Source of the DNA: CAZTHL01 sp964613585
GTDB lineage: Bacteria; Pseudomonadota; Alphaproteobacteria; DSM-16000; Inquilinaceae
Length of the DNA stretch: 22,500 bases
Assembly: GCA_964613585.1 (NCBI GenBank)
Contig: CAZTHL010000060.1
Span: forward strand, 1-22,500
Direction of reading: 5' to 3'
Of this stretch, positions 15,199 to 21,572 are shown one piece after another (the first letter of the stretch is position 1; every line of letters begins with the position of its first letter). The notes below the pieces were generated by a model, which was not told the DNA's origin, did not search any database, and saw nothing but the letters and a program-made list of their open reading frames with translations. Position numbers and translations under genes: made by a program.

Positions 15199-16509
15199 CT
15201 ACCACCTCTTCTCGAAACGCTTGCGCAGGATGATGGCGGTCAGGTTCATCAGCACCAGGAACGCCAGCAGGATCAGGATCGCCGCGGCGCTGCGCTCGAC
15301 GAACCCCTCCGTCGGATTGCCGGCCCACAGGTAGATCTGCACCGGCAGCGGCGCGGCCGCGTCGGTGAAGCCGCCCGGCGGGGCGGCGACGAAGGCGACC
15401 ATGCCGATCAGCAGCAGCGGCGCGGTCTCGCCCATGGCCTCGGCCATGGCGATGATGGTGCCGGTCAGGATGCCCGGGAGGGCGATCGGCAGCACCCCGA
15501 ACAGCACCGTCTGCTGGCGCGAGGCGCCGCACATCTGCGCCGCCGTGCGGAAATCCGGCGGCACCGACTTCAGGGCCGAGCGTGCCGAGATGATGATCAC
15601 CGGCAGGGCCAGCAGCCCCAGCGTCACGCCGCCGGTCACCGGGGCCGAGCGGGGCATGCCCAGGAAGTTGATGAACACGGCGAGGCCCAGCACGCCGAAG
15701 ATGATCGAGGGCACCGCCGCCAGATTGTTGATGTTGATCTCGATGATGTCGGTCCACCACGTCTTGGGCGCGAACTCCTCGAGATAGACCGCGGCCATGA
15801 TGGCGATCGGGAAGGCCACGGTGACCGTCACGATCAGGGTGAGGAAGGTGGCCACCACGGCGCCCCAGATGCCGGCGAGCGGTGGCTCCCGGCTGTTGCT
15901 GTTGAGGAAGAACTCGGTGCCGAAGGTGACGTCGAGCTGCTGCGCCTCCTCGAGCTCCGCCATCCAGGCGAGCTGGCGGTCGCTGACGTTGCGCTCGGCC
16001 GCCGCCATCCCGGTGGTGACATCCTGCTTGACCGCCTGGTCGACCGCCGCGCTGGCGGGCAGCCACAGGCTCACCGTCTGGCCGATTAGTTCCGGGCTCG
16101 CCTGGACCCGGTTCTGCAGCAGCCCGGCGGCGCCGTCGGCGACCATGGCGCCCAGGTCCTGCCGGCCGGCCCGGTCCTCCGGCCGGCCGAGCCGCCGCTG
16201 CAGCGCGTCCTCCAGGATCGCGTCGTAGTCGGCGCCGGCCAGCGCCTCCCGCGACCGCTCGCCCGCCGGCGGGAATTGCTCCGGGTCGAAGAAGACGTCG
16301 AGCTGGATCTCGGTCGACAGGAAGGCCGGGTAGCCGCGCCAGACCACGCTGGCCAGCAAGAGGGCGAGCATGGTGAGCGCGATGATCACCGCGCCCAGCC
16401 CCAGATACTTGAACACGCCGCCGCGCATGTGCCGCCGGCCGAGCCGGCGCTGGTAGGCGGGGTCGCGGAAGCGGGACGGCGCCGCCGCCGTCAGGGTCGC
16501 GTCACTCAT
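15199..16509 (-). CDS. pstA: Phosphate ABC transporter permease PstA (long form)
   Basis: 436 aa, clearly longer than the roughly 300 aa of the enterobacterial protein because of an N-terminal soluble insert. After the first membrane helix (about 35-55) comes a hydrophilic region of about 150 residues (from RGYPAFLSTEIQLDVFFDPE onwards). This resembles the extra N-terminal domain (DUF3333 type) found in alphaproteobacterial PstA. The remainder is a standard BPD_transp_1 domain with an EAA-type coupling loop (CGASRQQTVLFGVLPIALPG) and AMAEAMGETAPLLLIG. It forms the membrane channel with PstC. Its start overlaps the end of pstC by 8 bases and its stop is two bases from pstB, so the three are translationally coupled. 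Confidence 0.95.
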   Translation of the reverse strand: MSDATLTAAAPSRFRDPAYQRRLGRRHMRGGVFKYLGLGAVIIALTMLALLLASVVWRGYPAFLSTEIQLDVFFDPEQFPPAGERSREALAGADYDAILEDALQRRLGRPEDRAGRQDLGAMVADGAAGLLQNRVQASPELIGQTVSLWLPASAAVDQAVKQDVTTGMAAAERNVSDRQLAWMAELEEAQQLDVTFGTEFFLNSNSREPPLAGIWGAVVATFLTLIVTVTVAFPIAIMAAVYLEEFAPKTWWTDIIEININNLAAVPSIIFGVLGLAVFINFLGMPRSAPVTGGVTLGLLALPVIIISARSALKSVPPDFRTAAQMCGASRQQTVLFGVLPIALPGILTGTIIAMAEAMGETAPLLLIGMVAFVAAPPGGFTDAAAPLPVQIYLWAGNPTEGFVERSAAAILILLAFLVLMNLTAIILRKRFEKRW

Positions 16510-17887
16510 ATTTCTGCCGATAGTACTGCGTGAACTTGAGCGCGCCGAGGTTGAGCAACAGCGTCGCCACGAACAGGGTCAGCCCGAGCGCGAAGGCGGA
16601 CAGGGTCTTGGCGCTGTCGAAGCGCTGATCACCGGTCAGCAGGGTGGCGATCTGCACGGTCACCGTGGTGACGTTCTCGAGGGGGTTGAAGGTCAGGTTG
16701 GCGTAGAGCCCCGCGGCCATCAGCACGATCATGGTCTCGCCGATGGCCCGGCTGATCGCCAGCAGGAAGGCCCCGACGATGCCCGGCAGCGCCGCCGGCA
16801 CCACCACCCGGCCGATCACCTCGCCCTTGGTGGCGCCCATGGAGTAGGCGCCGTTGCGCAGCTTCTGCGGTACCGAGTGGATGACGTCGTCCGACAGCGA
16901 GCTGACGAACGGGATCAGCATGATCGCCATGACGCCGCCGGCGGCGAGCGCCGACTGGGTGCCGACGTCGAGGCCGATCGACTCGCCCCAGCGGCTGAGC
17001 CGCGGCGCCACCGTGATGGCGGCGAAGAAGCCGTAGACCACGGTGGGCACGCCGGCCAGGATCTCCACCGTCGGCTTGGCCATCGCGCGGAAGCGCGGGC
17101 CGGCGTACTCCGACAGATAGATCGCGGTGAGCAGGCCGAGCGGGGCGGCGAAGGCCATGGCGATGGTGGCGATCAGCAGCGTGCCGACGAACAAGGGCAC
17201 GATGCCGAAGGATCCGGCGGCGGCCACCTGCTCCTGGCGGATCCCGGTGAACGGCTGCCAGTCGGTGCCGAGGAGGAACTCCGACGGCGGCACCCGGCTG
17301 AAGAAGCGGATCGACTCGAACAGGACCGAGAGCACGATGCCGATGGTGGTGGCGATGGCCACCACGGCGCACAGCACCAGGACCCCGGCGACCACGGTCT
17401 CGACCCCGTTACGCGCCCGGAACCCCGGCCGCACCTGGCGCCGCGAGAGCCAGAAGCCGGCCAGCGCGACCAGGGCGATCAGCGGGATGGCGATGCGCTC
17501 GCCCCACCGGTCGTACCGGGCATAGGCCTCGGCCGCCTCCGCGATCACCGGATCGGGCTCGGCGATCAGCCCCTCGCCGCCGGCGACGCCCTCGATCTTC
17601 GCCAGCAGCAGGCTGCGCGAGCCGGCCTCCTCCTGGAGATAGGTGTCCGGCACGCTCGCCATGGTCAGCCATTGGACCGCGCGGCCCTCGACGGCCAGGA
17701 AGACCAGCAGCAGCAGGAACGCCGGCAGCAGCGTGCTGAGGGCGATGAACAGCCCGTGGTAGACCGGCAGCGAGTGGAGCGGCTTGCGCGACTGCTCGCC
17801 GACGGCCCAGGCCTGGCGGTAGCCGAGCGCGGCGCCGGCCAGCGAGAGCAGCGCGACGGCGACGGCGACGATCCATATAGGCGGCAT
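16502..17887 (-). CDS. pstC: Phosphate ABC transporter permease PstC (long form)
   Basis: 461 aa, longer than the usual 320 or so. Extra N-terminal membrane helices (about 4-24 and 48-68) and a soluble loop (VPDTYLQEEAGSRSLLLAKI) precede the core. The core starts near residue 155 and contains the permease domain with an EAA-type loop (SMGATKGEVIGRVVVPAALP) followed by LLAISRAIGETMIVLMAAG. Typical Pst phosphate-path segments are present, such as EILAGVPTVVYGFFA. The ATG at 17887 follows GGAGGG by about 8 bases; upstream in-frame codons fall inside the intergenic hairpin and are not expected to be translated. The 3' end overlaps pstA by 8 bases. The long form matches that of PstA here and is common in alphaproteobacteria. 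Confidence 0.95.
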   Translation of the reverse strand: MPPIWIVAVAVALLSLAGAALGYRQAWAVGEQSRKPLHSLPVYHGLFIALSTLLPAFLLLLVFLAVEGRAVQWLTMASVPDTYLQEEAGSRSLLLAKIEGVAGGEGLIAEPDPVIAEAAEAYARYDRWGERIAIPLIALVALAGFWLSRRQVRPGFRARNGVETVVAGVLVLCAVVAIATTIGIVLSVLFESIRFFSRVPPSEFLLGTDWQPFTGIRQEQVAAAGSFGIVPLFVGTLLIATIAMAFAAPLGLLTAIYLSEYAGPRFRAMAKPTVEILAGVPTVVYGFFAAITVAPRLSRWGESIGLDVGTQSALAAGGVMAIMLIPFVSSLSDDVIHSVPQKLRNGAYSMGATKGEVIGRVVVPAALPGIVGAFLLAISRAIGETMIVLMAAGLYANLTFNPLENVTTVTVQIATLLTGDQRFDSAKTLSAFALGLTLFVATLLLNLGALKFTQYYRQKYE

Positions 17888-17913
17888 GACGGCCCTCCGG
17901 GCCCGGCCGGACC

Positions 17914-17974
17914 GCGCGGGCGCCGGGAGCGCCGGAGGCCTGGTGAAGGCCGCCGGCGGCTCCCGCGCCCGCGC
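17914..17974 (-). terminator. Large stem-loop between pstS and pstC
   Basis: Arms at 17914-17935 and 17953-17974 are complementary over about 20 pairs with two single-base bulges, around a loop of 17 bases. It lies in the 118-base gap between the pstS stop and the pstC start. In binding-protein-dependent transporter operons such intercistronic stem-loops commonly attenuate transcription or protect the upstream mRNA, giving excess binding protein over permease. That role is inferred here. Confidence 0.65.
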
Positions 17975-18005
17975 CGGTCCGTCAAGGACGCTTCGCAGAG
18001 GACGG

Positions 18006-19031
18006 TTAGCTGAGGTTCTCGACCTTCTCGCGCAGCTCCTCGCGCTGCTGATCATCGAGCGGGATCAGCCCCTGCTCGACGAGGAAGCCCTCGGGGCCGA
18101 TCGCCTCCTCGCTGACGAAGTTGTCGACGTACTCCTGCAGGCCCGGGATGACGCCGACATGGGCCTGCTTGACGTAGAAGAACAGCGGCCGGGCCAGCGG
18201 GTAGTCGCCGGCGGCGATGTTCTCGAAGGTCGGCTCGGCGCCGTTGATGGCCACGCCCTCGATCACGTCGCGGTTCTGGTCGAGGAAGCTGAAGCCGAAC
18301 AGGCCGTAGGTGCCCTGCTGCTCCTGCAGGCGCTGGACGATCAGGTTGTCGTTCTCGCCGGCGTCGACATAGGCGCCGTCGTCACGCACCTGCTGGCAGA
18401 CCTCCTCCTGGCGGTCGCCCTCGAGCTGCTGCACCGCCTCGAACTCCATGCAGCCCTCGGCCAGGGCCAGCTCGGCGAAGGCGTCGCGGGTGCCGGAGGT
18501 CGGCGGCGGGCCGAACACCTTGATCTCGGTGTCGGGCAGGGAGTCGTCGATGTCGGACCAGCTCTGATACGGGTTGTCGTCGACGAGCTCGCCGTCCTCG
18601 TTGACGGTGGACGCCGCCAGGGCCTGCCACAGCTGGGCCAGGGTGACGTCGAACGCCTCGCTGTCCTGGGAGGTGGCCATGACGATCCCGTCCTGGCCGA
18701 AATTGACCTCCAGGACGTTCTCGACACCGTTCTCGGCGCACAGCTCCTGCTCGGACTGGGTGATGGCGCGCGAGGCGTTGTTGATGTCCGGATGCTCGAG
18801 GCCGACCCCCTGGCAGAACATCTGGAAGCCGCCGCCCGAGCCGGTCGACTCGATGAGCGGGGCCGGGTGCTCGGTGTTCTGGCCGAACCGCTCGGCGACC
18901 GTGGTGGCGAACGGGTAGACGGTCGACGATCCGACGATGCGGATCTGCTGGCGGCCCTGGGCCTCGGCGTCGTGGGCGGCGCCGAGCGCGATCACGGACA
19001 CGGCGGCGGTCACGGCGATGGTGTTCCTCAT
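18006..19031 (-). CDS. pstS: Phosphate-binding periplasmic protein PstS
   Basis: 341 aa, the periplasmic receptor that delivers phosphate to PstCA. The signal peptide is at 1-24 (IAVTAAVSVIALGAAHDAEA, then QG). The mature N-terminus has the phosphate-binding loop IRIVGSSTVYPFATTVAERF. Later ligand-binding segments are visible: ESTGSGGG, NNASRAITQSE and GPPPTSGTRDAF. The family is the PstS/SphX-type substrate-binding protein. ATG 19031 has AGGGGAG about 6-8 bases upstream; the open frame continues to 19511 but that part is compositionally unlike a protein. It is the first gene of the pst unit and is followed by a strong intercistronic stem-loop. I looked for a canonical PhoB box (two CTGTCAT-like 7-mers 11 bases apart) upstream and did not find a convincing one. 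Confidence 0.95.
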   Translation of the reverse strand: MRNTIAVTAAVSVIALGAAHDAEAQGRQQIRIVGSSTVYPFATTVAERFGQNTEHPAPLIESTGSGGGFQMFCQGVGLEHPDINNASRAITQSEQELCAENGVENVLEVNFGQDGIVMATSQDSEAFDVTLAQLWQALAASTVNEDGELVDDNPYQSWSDIDDSLPDTEIKVFGPPPTSGTRDAFAELALAEGCMEFEAVQQLEGDRQEEVCQQVRDDGAYVDAGENDNLIVQRLQEQQGTYGLFGFSFLDQNRDVIEGVAINGAEPTFENIAAGDYPLARPLFFYVKQAHVGVIPGLQEYVDNFVSEEAIGPEGFLVEQGLIPLDDQQREELREKVENLS

Positions 19032-19146
19032 CGGAAGCTCCCCTGCTGACGATCCCTTGTTGGACGGAACGACGGCCGCGGCGAGCGTCGCATCGGACGC
19101 CCCGTCGCAGGCCGTGTTCGGCCCGGGAACATCCCCGTGGGTGCGC

Positions 19147-19160
19147 AGTTTCGTGAAACT
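19147..19160. promoter_or_regulatory. Perfect palindrome upstream of pstS
   Basis: AGTTTC-GT-GAAACT, 116 bases upstream of the pstS start in an otherwise G+C-rich stretch, followed by CTATTGCGAC. It could be an operator or part of a promoter. It does not match the PhoB-box pattern. Confidence 0.3.
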
Positions 19161-19181
19161 ATTGCGACGCCCGCCGCCTCC

Positions 19182-19244
19182 CCCGGCGGGCGGTGGCGCC
19201 GGCCGGCCCGGCTTCGGGGCGCGCCCGGCGGGCGGTGGCGCCGG
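19182..19244. repeat. Two 21-bp direct repeats, 42 bp apart
   Basis: Identical 21-bp copies at 19182-19202 and 19224-19244, each beginning CCCGGCGGGCGG and ending GGCGCCGG. They are in the pstS upstream region. No function can be assigned. Confidence 0.8.
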
Positions 19245-19273
19245 GCGCTGGTGGCCGGCCGCCGGTGTAGGCT

Positions 19274-19290
19274 TTTGCAGTGCTTTGCAG
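19274..19290 (-). promoter_or_regulatory. Paired 7-mers upstream of pstS
   Basis: TTTGCAG occurs twice, at 19274-19280 and 19284-19290 (CTGCAAA on the pstS strand), a 10-base period. This is reminiscent of direct-repeat binding sites such as PhoB boxes, but both sequence and period differ from the known PhoB pattern. Confidence 0.25.
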
Positions 19291-19916
19291 GGAGGGACGA
19301 CGGTCGCCGTGGGCGTGTGCCGGGCCGGCGGGCCGGCTTCCGTAGGGCCTTGTCGGGAGCGGCCCCGGCCGCCGTCGCGGGCCCGGCCCCGGGCGCCCGG
19401 CCGGACGCGCGCCGCGGCACGGTCGGCCGGCGACATCGCCGCCCCCTGCTCCCACCGCTTTGTGCAGGGTCCAGGCTCATGCCCGCCGTGACCCCGATCG
19501 CTCGCCGTCATGGCTCCAACCCCTCTCCCAAGGCCCCGACCATCGGCGCCTCACGGATCCAGGAATAGGATGCCAACAGTGAACAGGTGGTGAACAAGAG
19601 GCCTTATCGGCGCTTCTTGGCGCGACAAGAGGATATTGTTCTTGGGTTTTTGCTCCGGGTCCGGTGGAACGGAACGGAGCCGGGCACAGCCTCAACCCGG
19701 TACGAGGCCGCTCCCCGGCCCGGCGCTTCACCAGCCGCGCCGTGCCCAACAGGATCATCCTTATCGCCGGGCCTTTCCCCGGGGCAGAGGCAGGCTCGCT
19801 AAGGAAAAACAGTTCAGACAAAGGTCGTCGGCGCAAGCGAGGCAAAACAATCAACACTGCGCAATCAACACTGCGGCAGCCATGGGGCGCGGATGTCCTG
19901 CCGCCGAGGATCAGAA

Positions 19917-19991
19917 CCGGGATGGCCACGCTCCGCTCGCGATGACGGCCATTTTTCACCCGTCATCGCGAGTGCAGCGAAGCCATCCAGG
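19917..19991. repeat. Inverted pair of REP-like palindromic elements
   Basis: Two 32-bp units at 19917-19948 and 19960-19991 are inverted copies with 27 of 32 positions alike, separated by 11 bases with a T run. Each carries the motif GTCATCGCGAG...GCCATCC. This resembles the abundant extragenic element of alphaproteobacteria and others that reads GTCATTGCGAGCG...GCAATCC. The pair can form a long cruciform or RNA hairpin. Confidence 0.8.
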
Positions 19992-20110
19992 TTGGTTTCT
20001 CATTGCTGCGACCCGGAGAAATCGGGCCCGGCGCGTTCCGCTAAAGAGGGCGGTTTTTCCTTCACTCGACGCGATCCACCTTGGTGTCCTGCCGCTGCGA
20101 GCCAACACTC

Positions 20111-20137
20111 GGATAGCCACACGGCGCCCTCGATGAC
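20111..20137. repeat. Degenerate third copy of the REP-like element
   Basis: GGATAGCCAC...CTCGATGACAC resembles the unit at 19917-19948 in the same orientation but with several changes and a shorter middle. It is probably a decayed member of the same family. Confidence 0.45.
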
Positions 20138-20306
20138 ACGTTTCTTCCCGGGCCGCCCGGCCCCCGGGTCTCCCGGCCCGGTGGCCGGGACGGGCAGCGG
20201 GGGCGCCTCGGGTTACGGCGCCCGCCTCAAGCGACCGGCGGCGCGGCACGCCGGGACATCGTCGGCCGCCGCCGCGCCCGGCCGCCGGGCCGGTCGCGGG
20301 CCGAGC

Positions 20307-20342
20307 GGCCCCGGCGGCCCCGGTGGCCCCGGCGGCCCTGGC
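20307..20342. repeat. Four tandem 9-bp repeats downstream of the AHL synthase gene
   Basis: Units GGCCCCGGC, GGCCCCGGT, GGCCCCGGC and GGCCCTGGC run in sequence. They lie 57 bases beyond the AHL synthase stop. The + strand would read as Gly-Pro-Gly repeats but nothing else supports translation. Confidence 0.8.
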
Positions 20343-20398
20343 GGCAGGGTGCGGTCGCCGCCGGGCGCTGGGCGCTGTCGGGCATCATGCGTGGAGCC

Positions 20399-21067
20399 TT
20401 ACGCGGCGCGAGCCGGCTCGGCGGCCGCGGCCGTCGCCTGCTCGGCAGCGCCGATGGCCGCGGTGGCGTCGGCCTTGGCGAGCTTGGCGTGGAAGCCCGC
20501 GAGCATTTCGGCGGTGGCCGGGATGCTGACGGCGACCGCCGGCTCGTGGCCAAAGCTGACCGGCGCGGCGAAGCGGGTGGTTTGGCAGCCGGCGAGGCGC
20601 AGGACCCGCTCCATGCGCAGGTCGGCGACGGCGACGAAGCCGCGGAAGCCGTGGGCCAGCGCGTACTCGGTGGCGCCGGTCATCAGCTTGAGGGCGATGG
20701 CGCCGGACGCGCCGGAGCGGCGGCGCAGGGCGGGCGACGGGCAGCGCACGGCGAAGCGGCTGACCTCGAGCACATCCGGCTCGGTGACCATGGGGTGGTC
20801 GCCCATGAGCTGCGGGAAGCAGTCGCGCAGCAGGTAAGGCCCGTCGGTCGGCAGCAGCCGCATGCAGCCGTCGACCTCGCCCTGCTCATCCTGGTGAATC
20901 ACGTAGGCCGGATCGCAGCTCACGTCGAAATAGTCGACCTCGAATTCTCCGGTGGTCGGCACCTGCCAGCCCATGCGCTCGAAGAAGACTTCGTGACGCA
21001 GGCGATGCATGCTCCACATCAGGGGAAGATGACGGCCGAGATCTTGGCGCTTCAGGGTGCGGATCAT
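20399..21067 (-). CDS. Acyl-homoserine-lactone synthase, LuxI family
   Basis: 222 aa. Enzymes of this family make the quorum-sensing signal N-acyl-homoserine lactone from S-adenosylmethionine and an acyl carrier protein- or CoA-linked acyl group. The conserved residues of the family are all visible: Arg24 and Phe28 (LRHEVF), Trp34, Asp45 and Asp48 (EVDYFD), Arg70 (GCMRLLPT), Phe84, and Glu101 and Arg104 (LEVSRFAV). ATG 21067 is preceded by GGAGGG at about 8 bases. An Ala-rich tail (from about 195) goes beyond the catalytic fold. No LuxR-type receptor is encoded nearby, so the receptor must be elsewhere. The ribosome-binding site lies within an inverted repeat that could restrict translation. 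The side chain length of the product cannot be read from the sequence. Confidence 0.92.
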   Translation of the reverse strand: MIRTLKRQDLGRHLPLMWSMHRLRHEVFFERMGWQVPTTGEFEVDYFDVSCDPAYVIHQDEQGEVDGCMRLLPTDGPYLLRDCFPQLMGDHPMVTEPDVLEVSRFAVRCPSPALRRRSGASGAIALKLMTGATEYALAHGFRGFVAVADLRMERVLRLAGCQTTRFAAPVSFGHEPAVAVSIPATAEMLAGFHAKLAKADATAAIGAAEQATAAAAEPARAA

Positions 21068-21077
21068 GATGTTTGCC

Positions 21078-21099
21078 CTCCAGCGTTTGCTGGCTGGAG
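21078..21099 (-). promoter_or_regulatory. Inverted repeat masking the AHL synthase ribosome-binding site
   Basis: Perfect 7-bp arms CTCCAGC and GCTGGAG with an 8-base loop. On the mRNA strand the 3' arm overlaps the Shine-Dalgarno sequence GGAGGG, so the hairpin would pair GGAG with an upstream CTCC and could lower translation. The 22-bp size also resembles a lux-box-like operator, but its position over the ribosome-binding site favours an RNA role. Confidence 0.5.
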
Positions 21100-21572
21100 A
21101 CGTATCAACTCGCTCTCGGAAATATCACCCGGCCAATGATGCAGGGGTAGTGGGCGTGGGGCTGCGCCGGCGGGCCGATCGCCGCGGCCGGGGCCGGCTT
21201 TTCGGCGGTCGGCAATGCCTCCTCAAAGGGCCGGCAAGGTGCGGCATCCTGCCGCAGGCCGGAAACGATGCGGCGGTGGTGCTTGGGGCGATGGCCCGGG
21301 GAGAGAGCAGGACCCTGCGGTCGCACCGCCGGACAGACTCCCACGAACTCCGGAGCAGACGATAGGCGCGGACCGGCGTGCGGAGGCGCCGCAATCCTCC
21401 AGGTGAGCTCATGGCTTGAGCCATGGACTCACGATGCCGGTCCCGGGCGGCGGCAGGGTTGGCGGGCGCGCCACCGCCGAGCCGACGCGTCATCTCGTCG
21501 GCTCAGCCAAGTAGGGGCTTGTATCATTACCCCAACACGCTCGGCGCGCCTCGCCACCTGGGCGCGGTTGGC
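21100..21572. other. Gene-free region between the AHL synthase gene and the CRISPR array
   Basis: About 470 bases. 21101-21130 is relatively A+T-rich and may include the AHL synthase promoter, but no -35/-10 pair with good spacing is visible. The imperfect palindrome at 21403-21432 is listed separately. I see no cas gene or gene fragment and no typical A+T-rich leader here, which agrees with the array leader lying at its other end. Confidence 0.5.
21403..21432. terminator. Imperfect 30-bp palindrome between the AHL synthase gene and the array
   Basis: Arms of 14 bases, GTGAGCTCATGGCT and AGCCATGGACTCAC, pair at 12 positions around a 2-base centre. It lies downstream of the CRISPR array in its inferred direction of transcription and upstream of the AHL synthase gene. 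It could separate the two transcripts or be an operator. There is no T run. Confidence 0.4.

Larger units (their letters stand above)
19032..20398. other. Gene-free region between pstS and the AHL synthase gene
   Basis: About 1.37 kb with no credible coding sequence; the open frames here lack ribosome-binding sites, familiar motifs and sensible composition. 19032-19300 should hold the pstS promoter and contains the palindrome, direct repeats and 7-mer pair listed separately. 19560-20150 is noticeably less G+C-rich than its surroundings and contains REP-like palindromes. 20150-20398 is extremely G+C-rich and contains a 9-bp tandem repeat. It may be a decayed or inserted segment. Confidence 0.6.

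Noticed and set aside
15197..16066. N-terminal extension of the pstB frame
   Set aside because: It overlaps pstA in another frame on the same strand and has no transporter-like sequence; PstB starts naturally at 15196.
19032..19511. N-terminal extension of pstS to 19511
   Set aside because: The signal peptide starts at 19031 with a good ribosome-binding site; upstream residues are low-complexity translation of G+C-rich DNA.
20307..20342. Collagen-like Gly-Pro-Gly coding sequence
   Set aside because: Only four 9-bp units in an extremely G+C-rich gene-free region, with no start, ribosome-binding site or flanking protein features.
21500..21543. A further decayed CRISPR repeat to the left of 21573
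   Set aside because: Only CATTAC and a few scattered bases match, and the implied spacer would be about 29 bases, shorter than all others.
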